DNA of 64,000 bases from assembly GCA_033032865.1 (NCBI GenBank), contig JAWHQI010000228.1, forward strand, positions 434,001-498,000, in the 5' to 3' direction. Positions within the stretch are counted from its first letter, which is position 1. Each line of letters begins with the position of its first letter. This document shows, in pieces, positions 10,630-22,700 of this stretch. Under the pieces are notes generated by a model. That model was not told the DNA's origin, made no database searches, and saw nothing but the letters and a program-made list of their open reading frames with translations. The translations under genes were made by a program, and so were the position numbers. The stretch comes from Dactylorhiza incarnata (taxonomy: Eukaryota > Streptophyta > Magnoliopsida > Asparagales > Orchidaceae).

Positions 10630-12586
10630 ATGCGAAGACAGGACAGACGTAGGAGCCAGGGGAGGAATCAAAGTGATCCATGGAGGGGTTGGGATAGAGG
10701 CAACTCGCAAGAGGAGCTTCCAGGCGATGTTCAAAAGGAGAATTGCATCGACCTCCCAAACCCCACCCCCTCGGATAAGCTCACCTTCTCGTCGGAGGAC
10801 ATGCCAGACTTTGAAGACCCATTCTGTGACGCCTTGGTGATCCAGACGGCAATCCAAAACTTCACGGTCTCTCGGATCTTGGTCGACAATGGGAGATCCG
10901 TGAATGTAATCTTCAAGAAGGCCTTCGACACCATGGAGGTGGAAGCAAAGAGGGTGCAGGCCTCGGATGGGCCGTTGTTTGGATTTTCCGAAGAAAGGAA
11001 GGAGGTCGAGGGAGGAGTCGGCCTCCAGGTGACGTTGGGAGGGGTCCCCAGGAACTATCGGTTTGTCATTGTTGACGCTCTGAGCAGCTACAATGCAATA
11101 TTAAGACACCCTCTCATCAGCACCTTCCGGTGCGTTCCCTCGTCCTTCCATTAGTGCTTGAAGTTCCACATCAGAGGGGTCCAAGTCTGAATCCGGGGGG
11201 ATGCGAAGGTGGCGAGGCAGTGTTATGTGACTGCCGTCAACACCATCTCCTGGATGGCGGAGGCTGAGAAGGTGGATAGAAAGATGAAGGGGCCAGAGGG
11301 GCCGGAAGAAGAGAAGGAGGCAGGAGAAGAAGGAGAGAGCAGCATCCGAGAAGAGGAGATGGAGGAAGCTCAGGGGGAGCAGGCTGAGCCATTGGAGGAG
11401 GAGGCTGCGGTGGAGGAGGAGATCCTGGTGGAGGGAAGAGAGGCGAGGGGCAGATGGGAAGAGCCGCCCCGGCTTGAGATGACGGAAGAGTTAGTCGAGA
11501 TGGAGATCACCACCCAGGAGGGGAGGGTGGAGAAGGTACGGGTCAGTGGGGGATTTGGCCCAGAGGACATGAGGAGGATGCTGGAGTGCATCCAAAGGAG
11601 CGTGGACATCTTCGCATGGAGCGCGACAGACATGTCGGTCCTCGATGCAGACGTAGCCTGCCACTTACTCAACCTCGAGCCAGGAGCCCGCCCCATCAGG
11701 CAGAAGAGAAGGGCCATTGCCGACAAGCTGGAAGAGCCGATCCGCGAGGAAGTGGAGAAGCTCCTCAAAACAAGTTTTGTATCGGAGATCCAGTATCCAG
11801 GCTGGGTCACCAATGTCGTCATGGTAAAGAAGGGCTATGGTCGCTGGAGAATGTGTATTGATTTTTCTCTTTTAAACAAAGTCTTCCCCAAGTATTGTTA
11901 ACATTTGCCTCGGATCGACGCGCTGGTTGACTCAGCCGTCGGTTTTTCTGTAATGAGTTTTTTAGATGCTTTTTCATGTTATCAACAGATCAGGATGCAC
12001 CCGCCAGACGTCAAGGATGTCTCCTTCATCATAAGGGAAGGGTGCTACTGCTATAAGATGATGCTGTTTGGGCTAAAAAATGCAGGGGCAACATACTAGA
12101 GGATGATGGACCGAGTATTCCAGGAACAAAGGGGGGGGGGGGACATGGAGGTATACATAGATGACCTCATGGTGAAGAGCAAGGATGTGAGCTCACACCT
12201 TAAGGATCTCGAAGAGACCTTTGCCACCCTGCGAAGGTTCATGATGAGGTTGAACCCTTCAAAATGCATCTTCGGGGCCGACAGGGGGAAATTTTGGGGT
12301 CACCTCCTTACCCCGACCACGGTAGAGCCTAACCCGGACAAAGTCAAGGCTATAATGGAGTTAGGATCTCCGCAAAATGCTAAGGAGGTCCAGCGCCTGA
12401 CAGGAAAACTTGCGGGGTTGAGTAGGTTTCTCTCCCGGGCAGGGGAGAAATGCTCCCACTTTTTCAAAGTGTTGCGAGGAAATCAAAGGTTTGAATGGAC
12501 AACGGAGTGCGAGGAGGCCTTCTAGACCTTAAAGAATCAGCTCACCAAGGCCCCACTGCTTCAGGGTACTAAGGAGGGGGAAAGCC
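10630..12586 (+). pseudogene. T1 pol, 5' half: protease and reverse transcriptase
   Basis: One frame covers the protease (ILVDNGRSVNVIF; the family usually has D-N-G-S-S), an acidic spacer (about 11280-11460) and RT. RT motifs seen are GWVTNVVMVKK, MCIDFSLLNK, MSFLDAFSCYQQIRM, LFGLKNAGATY and the catalytic YIDDLMVKS, then connection-domain sequence LTGKLAGLSRFLSRAGEK. Stops at about 11152, 11188, 11899, 12097 and 12523 mostly fit CAG or CGA ancestors. A run of ten Gs near 12131 adds Gly codons. C2 interrupts the RNase H region right after KEGES. Confidence 0.85.
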
Positions 12587-13724
12587 TGTGAAATTTTCTG
12601 ACCGTTTAGGAGTAAGCAGGAGTTATATCAATTAAGTTATAGCCAAACAACCATAATGCCAAATATCAGCAACACAATAGTCTTTATTGAATCAAATACT
12701 TCATTACATTGCGAGGTATACATGGCGAGACATGATTTCGCCAGTACACAAGGGGAACAGAAGAAAAAAGCAAGAAAGATAACTTGCGGTTATCCCCACT
12801 CAAACAGCCTAACCGCCGGTCCGCTGCGACCTGCTGACTTCACCTGAACCGGCTATCAGCTGAGTCTACCCGAACAGAACAGAACAAACACAACAACTGA
12901 ACTCGCAGCCTTCCAGAACTTGACCGCTGATCTCCCGACCTCCTGCGAACACTGCTAGCTTCTACCCGCAGAACTGCTACCAGACCGACTAGAAGAATAG
13001 CCGCAAGTCGCAATCCGCACAACCCGCAAAACCTACACAGACGAGATCTATCAGCAAGACCGCCCGGTTACAAAATGTTAACCGCAGCTTCCAGAGATGA
13101 GTACTGCTTACAGTTGGTTCGATGAATGAACAGTGCCAGGGGGTCCTATTTATAGGTACGAGACAAGATCCAGTCAGCGCCCATGTGATAGGGTCACCAC
13201 CACAAGACCGCGCGACTAGAACAACTCGCGCGACTAGCACCTCTGCCATAATTGAGCACCGCAGGCTAGCCAGACAAAGGCCATCAGACCGCCAATTGAA
13301 GACCGTGCAACTAAGGCAAGAATGCCAAGTCGCCACCATCAGTATCCGCATAGATAGCTCGTGCGGACACCAATAGAAACCGCGCGGCTAGAAAGATACA
13401 CAGCCCGCGCACATACACCATGATACCGCCTATCGGGAATCACGGAGAAGATAGGACAGTTAAGCCGAAGAGAAAACTGCCGGTCAAGATAGAGAACAAG
13501 CCGCGCGATTAAACAGGTTTAACCGCACGGCAACATTGCCAAACCGCCACACAGTCCAAGAAACCAGACCGCACGGCTATACCCCAGAAGCACCTGAACA
13601 GAAGTGAACCCGACTAGTTGAACCAGCTAGTCGCTAGAACAGACCGCGAGACTGCCCGGTCTCAGCAGCAACTGCGGCCAGACCGCAGACCGCGCGACCA
13701 CTTCCCACATCAACATTTTCAACA
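12587..13724 (-). repeat. C2 3' LTR
   Basis: Starts TGTGAAATTTTCTGACCG and ends CATTTTCAACA. It contains a CCTATTTATAGG TATA region near 13140-13160 and many GACCGCGCGACTA-like words between about 13190 and 13700. Confidence 0.92.
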
Positions 13725-15536
13725 CTCCCCCTTGAAGTGGGAAAATGAAAACAGCCCAAGTAAACTCCGCAACTGGGTAAACGGTCCCTTCGCCAGCGGC
13801 TTTGTGAAGATGTCCGCAACATTGTCCACACTCCGAACATGCTCGACCATAAGAGATCCCTCCAACACCTTCTCACGAATGAAATGGTGCTCAATCTCAA
13901 TGTGTTTGGTCCTCGCGTGACAGACTAGATTGTTCACCAGCTTGAGAGCACTCTCATTGTCCCCGCGTAGCATAGTGGGACCTCGAACTTCCTCATGAAC
14001 GTCCTCTACCAACCTCCTGAGCCAAATGGCTTCCTGAGATGCCAAGGTCGAAGCCTTGTATTCCGCTTCTGTGGTAGATACAGACACTGAGTCCTGCTTC
14101 TTGCTTCACCAAGAGATAGCCGTGGGGCCCGCCATAAAGACATAGCCAGACGTTGATCTCCGATCATCCACGTCTCCCCCATAATCAGCATCCATGTACC
14201 CATGCAACTATAAGCTTGACCCTCTCCTATATAGGAGACCCATATCAGAGGTCGACTTCACATACTTCAAAATTCCTTTTGCCGCCAGTAGATGAAGTTT
14301 TCGTGGTTCCGCCATGTACCGACTCACCTTGCCAACTGCATAAGCAATATCTGGCCTTGTGATCGTCAAGTAGATCAAGCACCCAACCAGAGCTCGGAAC
14401 ACCAATGGATCAGATAAAACTCTCCCCTCATCCTTCCGAAGTTTATGATGCTTTTCCAGAGGTATAGAGCTGCTCTTCCCTTCCTCCGTGCCGAATTGTA
14501 GAACGATCCGCTCCCCATACCCAGCCTGGGACACCAGCACTCCACTTTCCTTCCTCTGCACTTTGAGTCCAAGGAAGTGGTGAAGTTCACCCAAGTCCTT
14601 CATCTCAAATCTGATAGATAGCTCAGCCCGAAGCTTTGCTACCTCCTCCTTCAAATTCACCGTCACGATCACATCGTCGACGTAAAGTAGCATGATGACT
14701 TGAAGCTCCCCGCTCTTCTTGACAAACAAGCTTGAGTTAGAGTCTGAAGCACCAAATCCACAGAATAAGAGATATTCTGCAATCTTCCCGTACCACGCCC
14801 TCGACGCTTGCTTCAACCCATACAGGGCCTTCTTCAGCTTACAGACATAGTCAGGAAAATCTTCAGATACGAAGCCTGGCGGCTGGACCATGAAGATGTC
14901 CTTGTCAATCTCGCCGTACAAGAAAGCATTCTTTACGTCGAGTTGCCAAATCTCCCACCCCCAAAACGCCGCCAAGGCAATCACAAACCGAACTGAAGTC
15001 ATCTTTGCCACCAGACTGAATGTCTCTTCATAATCTTCACCGTATTGCTGCGTGAATCCACGAGCCACATGGCGAGCCTTGTACTGCTCGATACTACCGT
15101 CTGCCTTCTTCTTGAGCTTATAGACCCATTTGCATGTCACAGGGGTGATACCCTTGGGCTTGGGAACCAGAGACCAAGTCTCATTCTTTTCAAGAGCTGC
15201 CATCTCTTCCTCCATAGTCGAATCCCACTGCTTCACGCCCTTGGCCTTCTCAAATCTCGACGGCTCCCGCTCATCCAGGGGACCAACAAAGAAACATGAG
15301 ACAAAACTCACCATGTTCCCTCCTGTATAGCGATCAGGAGCAACGATTGTTCGCTTCGATCTCCTCAACACCTTCTCCTGACTCACATTCTCCTCAGCTG
15401 CTTCTTCCCTAGCTCCCCTTCTAGACGTACTAGGAGCATCGCTCCCCCTGCTTCCTGATCTAGAAGCCTCCGTCTCAGAGCTAGAAATGGATGGACCACC
15501 TGGTGACAAAGGCAGCTCCACCTGAATATTTTCCAC
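13719..15536 (-). pseudogene. C2 reverse transcriptase and RNase H
   Basis: From 15536 leftward the frame has a Ser-rich linker, RRSKRTIVAPDRY, then RT ([70 protein letters not shown] and catalytic LLYVDDVIVT). RNase H follows with DADYGGD, STTEAEYKA and GDNESALKL, so all three acidic sites are visible. Stops occur at about 14208 and 14107. The RNase H frame ends at 13719, six bases into the 3' LTR. Confidence 0.88.
13725..13741 (-). other. C2 polypurine tract
   Basis: The minus strand reads CCCACTTCAAGGGGGAG against the 3' LTR. Confidence 0.85.
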
Positions 15537-15681
15537 AGATCTCTATGGATCCTCCACCTTGCTTTCTGGTAACTCAACACCAGAACTTCCCTTGTACGAC
15601 GTCACCTTGTCGAACACGACATCGCGAGATACAACAAATCTCCCCGTCTCCGGGTCCATGCACTTCTAGCCCTTCTTCCGA

Positions 15682-16484
15682 TCATCGTATCACGAAAACT
15701 AGCTTCCTTTCTTTCACATCTAGCTTCGTCCGAAGCGCATCTAGAATGTGCACATAGCAGGTGGAAACGAACACCCGAAGGTGCGCCACGCTTGGCTTTT
15801 CTTTGAACATCATCTCATGCGGGGTCAACATGTTGATGGGACTGAGCGGCATCCTGTTGATGACGTAGGCAGCACAAGACATTCTCTCCGCCCAGAAGGA
15901 CCTTGGGATACTCTTGGCATGCAACCAACACTTGCAGGTCTCCGTCAGATGACGGATCTTCCGCTCTGCAACTCCGTTTTGTTATGGAGTATGCGCACAA
16001 GTAAGCTCCCTTCGGATGCCCTCCTTTCTGCAAAAATTAGAGAACTTATCAGAGGTGAACTACCCCCTGTGATCAGTTCTCAACTTCTTTATTCCCAGAC
16101 TTAGCCGAGCCTCCACTAGCTCCTTGAACTCCATAAACTTGGCAAATGCCTCCGCCTTCTCCTTCAGGAAATAAACCCAGACATATCTGGTGTAATCGTC
16201 GATCAACACAAGCATATACCTGCTGCCTCCGAGGCTTGGGGTAGCAGTCAGTCCCATCAAGTCACCGTGGATACACTCCAACGGCACACTACTCCTTGTC
16301 TGCGACTTATCAAATGGTAGTTGATGAGACTTGCTGAACTGACATCTCGCTCAAACATAACCGTCACCATAGGAAGATAGACTAGGCAGTCCCTTGACTA
16401 GACCTTTCATCGCCATAGCCTTCAGCTTATCCATCCCTACATGCCCCAACCTCTCGTGCCATATAACGGCACTATCATTTGCCT
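15682..16484 (-). pseudogene. C2 integrase
   Basis: The N-terminal zinc region reads WHERLGHVGMDKLKAMAM and then ARCQFSKSHQLPF, with a TGA where the first Cys of the CX2C pair is expected. The catalytic triad remains visible as HGDLMG, LRTDHRG and the QNGVAERK glutamate. Stops follow HRG (about 16060) and lie within HTP-QNG (about 15980, TAA for CAA). The C-terminal part includes WAERMSCAAYVINRMP and FKEKPSVAHLRVFVSTCYVH. Confidence 0.85.
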
Positions 16485-16991
16485 TCATCTTGTCGACATA
16501 GAACTTGTCGAGAAAACAAACAAGTCTTTTGCCCTTCTCCCGACATGAACGACATCCGCCTTTACCGCCTCCACGTTTCGAAGAAACCTCACTTCTGTTG
16601 GACCAAATAGAACGTAATACCCAGCGTCTACGGCGTTGGTCACGGAGAAGAGGTTTTTTCTCATTCCGGAAACATGATAGACACTCTTCAATTTTAGAGG
16701 CCCCCTATCACTGCCCAAGGAAACAACCCCCACCTTCTCGACACTATGCATAGTATTATCAACAGTTATGATGGCACCATTACCTGAGTAAGGCTGCGCT
16801 GAGGTAAGTTTCGACTCGTCCCCGGTGAGGTGATGACCACACCCTGAGTCCACGATCCAGTCCTCCTGATAGTTGATAGGAGCCGCAGCTCCGACAGAAG
16901 CCGAGAAGGCTCCTCCCCATCCTCCATCATTTTGCCTGGCCTCAGCTTCCTGCTTCCCTGCAGCAGCATGCCCTGAAGATTCACCCGGCAA
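16485..16991 (-). pseudogene. C2 protease
   Basis: The frame contains INYQEDWIVDSGCGHHLTGD with the aspartic-protease D-S-G motif, then VDNTMHSVEKVGVVSLG and VYHVSGMRKNLFSV, typical of copia protease. It is one frame off the upstream gag, with the shift next to 16985. Confidence 0.85.
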
Positions 16992-17794
16992 TCCTTCCTA
17001 ATGTGACCAAGCTATCCGCATCTAAAGCACTTGGGTCCTTCTCCCTTCTTCTTCCCTTCAGCTTTGGGAGCGTAGGACCTCTCCTGCTGTCCAGAAGTTG
17101 AAGGCCCATAGCCTCCAGCGGTCTTTTTCTTCTTATCCTATTTCTTCTTCTTTCTTGTGAAGAGCACCTCGCCATCTCCCCCAGACACTGACACCCCCGC
17201 CATCTGCCTTGCCAGGCTCTCCTGCGACGCAAGCAGATTCTCTATCTCCAGCAGAGACGACTGATTTTCCCAACCCTGCACCGACGTCACAACGACAACA
17301 TACTCCTTACGCAAGCCGCGGATGATGTGCCTCTTCATCTTCGCCTCAGAAATTGCCTCATCAGGATCCAGTGCTGAAATCTCAGCGCACAGGTTATTCA
17401 TCTTCAGGAAGAACGCAGAGATAAAAAGTTCACCCTGAGCCGACCTAGCCAGCTCATTTTCCAGAAACTGTAGCCTTGCTACATTCTTCTTGTTAAATAG
17501 CCCGTCCAGGGCTCTGCATATCTCGGCAGCTGATCCACACCCTAAGATGTGATCGAATAGGTCAGGTGATATAGCCCTCTTTAGTGTGAACTCTGCTTTC
17601 GCATTAATCCTCCTCCAATTACTCACCTCATGAGCATTATCCCCAACCGGGACAACTTCCTGCGTACTATCTCTTCCAACTACCTCCCAGATATCCTCGC
17701 CTAACAAGTAACTCTCCATACATGAATTCCACTTCTTGAAGTTGGTCGATGTGAGGAGTTCAACACTAAGACCTCTTGTGTATCCAGCTTCCAT
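16985..17794 (-). pseudogene. C2 gag
   Basis: Starts at ATG 17794 (MEAGYTRGLSVELLTSTNFK). The UBN2-like capsid region includes FKKWNSCMESYLLGEDIW, AKAEFTLKRAI and KMKRHIIRGLRKEY. A Lys run and a stop at 17138 precede a knuckle CFRCG-LGHIRKDC whose gap is a TAG fitting a former CAG. Nucleocapsid and capsid precursor. Confidence 0.85.
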
Positions 17795-17862
17795 GGAAAC
17801 CGTGGTTTCTTCTTCACAAAGACGATGGAAACTCTAGTTGATCACTGCTTATCCACTCCAAC

Positions 17863-17880
17863 AACCTGGCTCTGATACCA
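17863..17880 (-). other. C2 primer-binding site (tRNA-iMet)
   Basis: The minus strand reads TGGTATCAGAGCCAGGTT immediately next to the 5' LTR, an extended exact match to the expected complement of plant initiator tRNA-Met. Confidence 0.92.
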
Positions 17881-19012
17881 TGTGAAATTTTCTGACCGTT
17901 TAGGAGTAAGCAGGAGTTGTATCAACTAAGTTATAGCCAAACAACCATAATGCCAAATATCAGCAACACAATAGTCTTTATTGAATCAAATACTCCATTA
18001 CATTACGAGGTATACATGGCGAGACATGATTTCGCCAGTACACAAGTAGAACAGAAGAAACAAGCAAGAAAGATAACTTGCGGTTAGCCCCACTCAAATA
18101 GCCTAACCGCCTGTCCGTTGCGACCTGCTGACTTCACCTGAACTGGCTATCAGCTGAGTCCTCCCAAACAGAACAGACACAACAACAGAACTCGCGACCT
18201 TCCAGAACTTGTCGTTGATCTCCCGACCTCCTGCGAACACTGCTAGTTGCTACCCGCAGAACTGCTACCAGACCGACTAGAAGAATAACCGCAAGTCACA
18301 ATCCGCACAACCCGTAAAACCTGCACAGACGAGATCTATCAGCAAGACCGCCCGGTTACAAAATGTTAACCGCAGCTTCCAGAGACGAGTACTGCTTACA
18401 GTTGGTTTGATCAATGAACAGTGCCAGAGGGTCCTATTTATAGGCACGAGACAAGATCCAGTCATCGCCTATGTGATAGGGTCACCACCACAAGACCGCG
18501 TGACTAGAACAACTCGCGCGGCTAGGACCTCTGCCATAATTGAGCACCGTAGGCTAGCCAGACAAAGGCCATCAGACCGCCAATTGAAGACCGCGCGACT
18601 AAGCCAAGAATGCCAAGTCGCCACCATCAGTATCTGCACAGAGAGCTCGCGCGGACACCAATAAAAATTGCGCGGCTAGACAGATACACAGCCCGCGCAC
18701 ATACACCATGAGACTGCCTATCGGGAATCACGGAGAAGACAGGACAGTTAAGCCGAAGCGAAAACTTCCGATCAAGATAGAGAACAAGCCGCGCGATTAA
18801 ACAGGTTTAACCGCACAGCAACATTGACAAATCGCCACAAAGTCCAAGAAACCAGACCGCGCGGCTATACCCCGGAAGCACCTGAGCAGAAGTGAACCCG
18901 ACTAGTTGAACCAGCTAGTCGCCAGAACAGACCGCGAGACTGCCCGGTCTCAGCAGCAACTGCGGCCAGACCGCAGACAGCGCGACCACTTCCCACATCA
19001 ACATTTTCAACA
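17881..19012 (-). repeat. C2 5' LTR with TATA box
   Basis: Copy of 12587-13724. A minus-strand TATAAATA lies at 18435-18442. CpG-rich words such as GACCGCGCGGCTA recur between 18480 and 18990, upstream of the TATA box in element direction. Confidence 0.9.
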
Positions 19013-19017
19013 AAGCC

Positions 19018-21112
19018 TAGCCTTATATCTCGGATTTGGGGCTGAGGCCGTGAGCTCCTTCTTGGTCTGGGAAGAGGGTAAGAGGCAGTTGCCCATCTAC
19101 TAAGTGAGCAGGGTTTTGAAGAAGGCAGAGCTCCGATACCCGATTTTGGAGAAGCTGGCCTTCGCCCTGATCATCTCGGCCAGGAAGCTTAGACCATATT
19201 TCCAAGATCATTCGATCCAAGTAGTGACTGACCATCCCCTTCGCAAAATCTTTGAGGGGTTGAGCACTCAGGAAGACTCGCGAAGTGGTCGGTGGAGCTG
19301 AGTGAATTTGACATCACCTTCGTCCCGCGATTGTCAATGAAGGCTCATGTTTTGGCAGATTTCATGGCAGACTATGTGGTCGAGATGGAGGAGGAGCAAG
19401 CCCTTCGTCACGTCCCCTCGAAGCTATTGGTTTATGGGGCCTCAGGAAATAATTCTTTAAGGGGAGGGGTGGTATTGGAAAGCCCCACAGAGTGAAAATT
19501 GAACAAGCGCTAGTGATACACTTCCCGTCACCAACAACCAGGCGGAGTACGAAGCATTGATCGCCGGCCTACGTCTGGCCCAAGAGTTGGGGGTCCACGA
19601 TGTGGATGTCCTCACAGACTCGATGGTGGTAGCCTCACAGATCAAAGGCAAGTTAGAAGCAAGGGAGCCCACACTCTTAAGTTATCTAGCCAAAGTAAGG
19701 GGCCTCATCGAAACATTCTAAACATTCTCCATCAGGCATATACCAAGGGAGGAGAGTACCCAAGTGGATCGGCTGGCCAAGTACGGTCCTTGGGCTGGAG
19801 GGACCTGAACAGATCTGTTCCGCCCATCGATTGAGGAGGGAGAACTCATGGATATAGAGCAGCGGCCCTCGTGGAAGGACCCTTTCGTGACCTTCCTAGT
19901 AACGGGCAAATTTACGAAAGAGGTTCCAGACCAAAGGCGCTTTCGGTACAAGTCTGCGTACTATGTGCTTCATGAAGGGGACTTGTATCGAAAGACTCTC
20001 TTGGGACTCCTAGCGCGATGCATATCTGAGGAGGAAGTCTCAAGGGTCCTGGAGGAGGTTCACTCCGACGAGTGTGGTAGTCATTCGGGGAGTAGGACAT
20101 TGGGGGCAAGGATAATGAGGCATGGGTACTTCTGGCCGACCCTGAGCAAGGATTCAACAGAGTTTGTCAAGTAATGCCAGTTGTTCGCCCCGCTTCAATT
20201 TTTGCCGGCTCAGAGGCTAAGGAGCATCACGACGCCATGGCCATTAGCCATCTGGGGGATGGATCTGGTAGGACCTTTCCCCCAGGAAAGTGGGCAAAGA
20301 AGGTTTCTCCTAGTAATGGTCGACTACTTTTCTAAGTGGTTGGAGGTTAAAGCATTGGCCAAGGTAACCTCCTAGGTAATACACAACTTTGTGTGGGGAG
20401 AGATTATCTGGAGACATGGGCTCCCTCAAGCCATCGTCACAGATAATGGTCTGCAGTTTGCCAGTGAGGAGTTCATCAGCTTCTGCAGCCAGTTGGGGAT
20501 AGACCTCAGGTTCGCATTCGTCCATCACCCCGGGAGCAACAGGCAGGTGGAGACGGCAAACAAGATCATAGTGAACCTGCTCAAGAAGAAGGTGGAGAAT
20601 TTGAAGGGTAATTCGGTGGAGCAACTCCCTTTGATCTTATGGGCCCTGAGAACTACGCCCAACACCGCCACTAGAGAGACCCCCTTTAAGCTCACGGTTG
20701 TGAGGTTGTTATTCCCGTGGAGTTCGAAGTCAAGACACCGCAGGTAAGGGCCGCCGAGGGGGGGTGATGAAGTATGGAGAGCAGGGAATGAGGAAGAACT
20801 GCGACTCTCCATGTATCTGATCGAGGAGGTCCAAGATCTTGCCAACATTTGTCAAGAGGAAGTCAAGCGGTGGATGAACAAGTAAATCGACAAACATGTC
20901 AGGATCAAGCAATTCGAGAAGGGAGACCTCGTGTTAAAAAGGTTGATGGGGACGGAAGGTCTGCTATGGTAGGAAAACTCAATCCCAATTGGGAGGGCCC
21001 CTATGTAGTCGAAGAAGCCTTAAAATCAGGAGGATATCACCTCCTGAATGTAGAAGGCGAGTCTGTTAGTCATACGTGGAGTGGTGATGACTTGAAGCAT
21101 TTTTATCCTTAA
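19018..21112 (+). pseudogene. T1 pol, 3' half: RNase H and integrase
   Basis: The frame resumes with ALYLGFGAEAVSSFLVWEEG, then AELRYPILEKLAFALIISAR, LRPYFQDHSIQVVTDHPLRK and WSVELSEFDITFVPR of the gypsy RNase H. An RNase H-like extension follows (NNQAEYEALIAGLRLA, about 19530-19600). Integrase shows WPTLSKDS, the triad in GMDLVGPFP, VTDNGLQF and NRQVETANK, and a C-terminal GDLVLKRL. There are several stops (about 19101, 20172, 20373, 20883) and frameshifts near 19265, 19480, 20700 and 20850. Confidence 0.85.
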
Positions 21113-21184
21113 ATTCATGTAATGAAAAGACTTATTCGTTAAAAATTTTTGTTTCTAAAATATGCGATAAAATGGCTTGCAAGG

Positions 21185-22700
21185 TAAGGATGAGTAAAAT
21201 TTCAAAGGTTGGCCCCGAGCAGACCCGCTGATTAGGGTCTCACCAAGCTGGCAGGGTCATAGGCTCACTCGATGGCAGGATGGAAAAAATTTCAAAGGTT
21301 GGCGCCGAGCAGACCCGCTGACAAGGCTCTCACCTAGATGGCATGGCCGTAGGCTCACTCGATGGTAGGATGGAAAAATTTAAAAGGTTGGCTCCGAGCA
21401 GACCCGCTGACTAGGCTCTCACCTAGCTGGTAGGGATGTAGGTACACTCGGTGGCAGGATTGAAAAAGTTCAAAGGTTTGCCCAGAGCAGACCCGCTTAC
21501 CAGGCTCTCACCTAGTTGGCAGGGCCGTAGGCTCACTTAGTGGAAGGATGGAAAAAGTTCAAAGGTTGGCCCCGAGCAGACCCGCTGACCAGGCTCTCAC
21601 CTAGCTGGCAGGGCCGTAGGCTCACTCGGTGAAGGGATTCAAACATTTCAAAGTTTTTCCCTGAGCAGACCCGCTGACCAGGCTCTCACCTAGCTGGCAG
21701 GGACTTAGGCTCACTCGTTGGAAGGATGGAAAAAGTTCAAGTGTTGGCCCCGAGCAGACCCGTTGACCGGCCTCTCACCTAGCTGGCAGAGACATAGACT
21801 CACTCGGTGGTAGGATGGAAAAAGTTCAAAGGTGTGCCCCGAGCAGACCCGCTGACCGGGTTCTCACCTAGCTGGTAGGGCCGTAGGCTCACTCAGTGGC
21901 AGGATGGAAAAAGTTCAAAGGTTGTCCCCGAGCAGACCCGCTAACTAGGCTCTCACCTAGCTGGCAGGGCCGTAGGCTCACTCGGTGGCGGGATGGAGAA
22001 ATTTAAATGGTTGGCCCCGAGCAGACCCGCTGACCAGACTCTCACCAAGCTGGCAGGGCCGTAGGCTCAATTGGTGGCAGGATGGAAAAAGTTCAAAGGT
22101 TGGCCCTGAGCAGACCCACTGACCAAGATCTCACCTAGCTGGCAGGGTCATAGGCTCACTTGGTGGCAGGATGGAAAAAGTTCAAAAGTTGGCCTCGAGC
22201 AGACCCGCTTACCAGGGTCTCACCTAGCTGGCAGAGCCGTAGACTCACTCGGTGGTGAGATAGAGAAATTTCAAAGGTTGGCCCCGAGCAAACCCGCTAA
22301 ACAGGTTCTCACCAAGCTAGCAGGGCTGTAGGCTCACTCGGTAGTAGGATGGAAAAAGTTCAAAGGTTGTCCCCAAGCAGACCTGCTGACCAGGCTCTCA
22401 CCTAGCGGGCAGGGCCGTAGGCCCACTTGGTGGCAGGATGGAAAAATTTCAAAGGTTGGCCCCGAGCAGGCCCGCTGACCAGGCTCTCACCTAGCTGGCA
22501 GGGCCGTAAGCTCACTCGGTGGCAGGATGGAAAAAGTTCAAAGGTTGGCCCCGAGAAGACCCGCTGACCAGGCTCTCACCTAGCTGGCTGGGCCGTAGGC
22601 TCACTCGGTGGCAGGATGGAAAAAGTTCAAAGGGTGGCCCCCAGCACACCCGCTGACCAGGCTCTCATCTAGCTGACAGGGTCGTGGGCTTAATCAGCGG
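21185..22700. repeat. 89-bp tandem array, 17 units, in T1 3' region
   Basis: The anchor GAGCAGACCCGCTGA and its variants start at 21216, 21307, 21396, 21485, 21574, 21663, 21752, 21841, 21930, 22019, 22108, 22197, 22286, 22375, 22464, 22553 and 22642. The period is 89 bp almost without exception. Each unit also has CTCACCTAGCTGGCAGGG, TAGGCTCACTCGGTGG and GGATGGAAAAAGTTCAAAGG. Units differ by scattered substitutions. Such arrays in the 3' region are known from Tat-type elements and can seed satellite DNA. Confidence 0.95.

Larger units (their letters stand above)
12587..19012 (-). mobile_element. C2: copia retrotransposon nested in T1 pol
   Basis: LTRs 12587-13724 and 17881-19012 flank a 4.2-kb interior with gag, protease, integrase, RT and RNase H on the minus strand. 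The TSD is AAGCC (12582-12586 and 19013-19017). The PBS is a long exact tRNA-iMet match. It is not of the C4 type: gag differs, there is no extra ORF, and the LTR words are GCGCG-based. All genes carry stops or shifts. Confidence 0.93.

Noticed and set aside
11370..11822. Long Ser-rich minus-strand ORF opposite T1 pol
   Set aside because: It is the shadow of the Glu-rich spacer and RT; the plus strand has clear RT motifs.
13122..13376. Plus-strand ORFs repeated at 18407-18664
   Set aside because: They lie wholly within the two C2 LTRs, have no recognisable content and run against the element's direction.
17863..17880. tRNA-Met gene
   Set aside because: Only the 18-base 3' complement is present, so this is a primer-binding site.
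21185..22700. CRISPR-like regular repeats
   Set aside because: The 89-bp units abut with no unique spacers, and the context is a plant retrotransposon.
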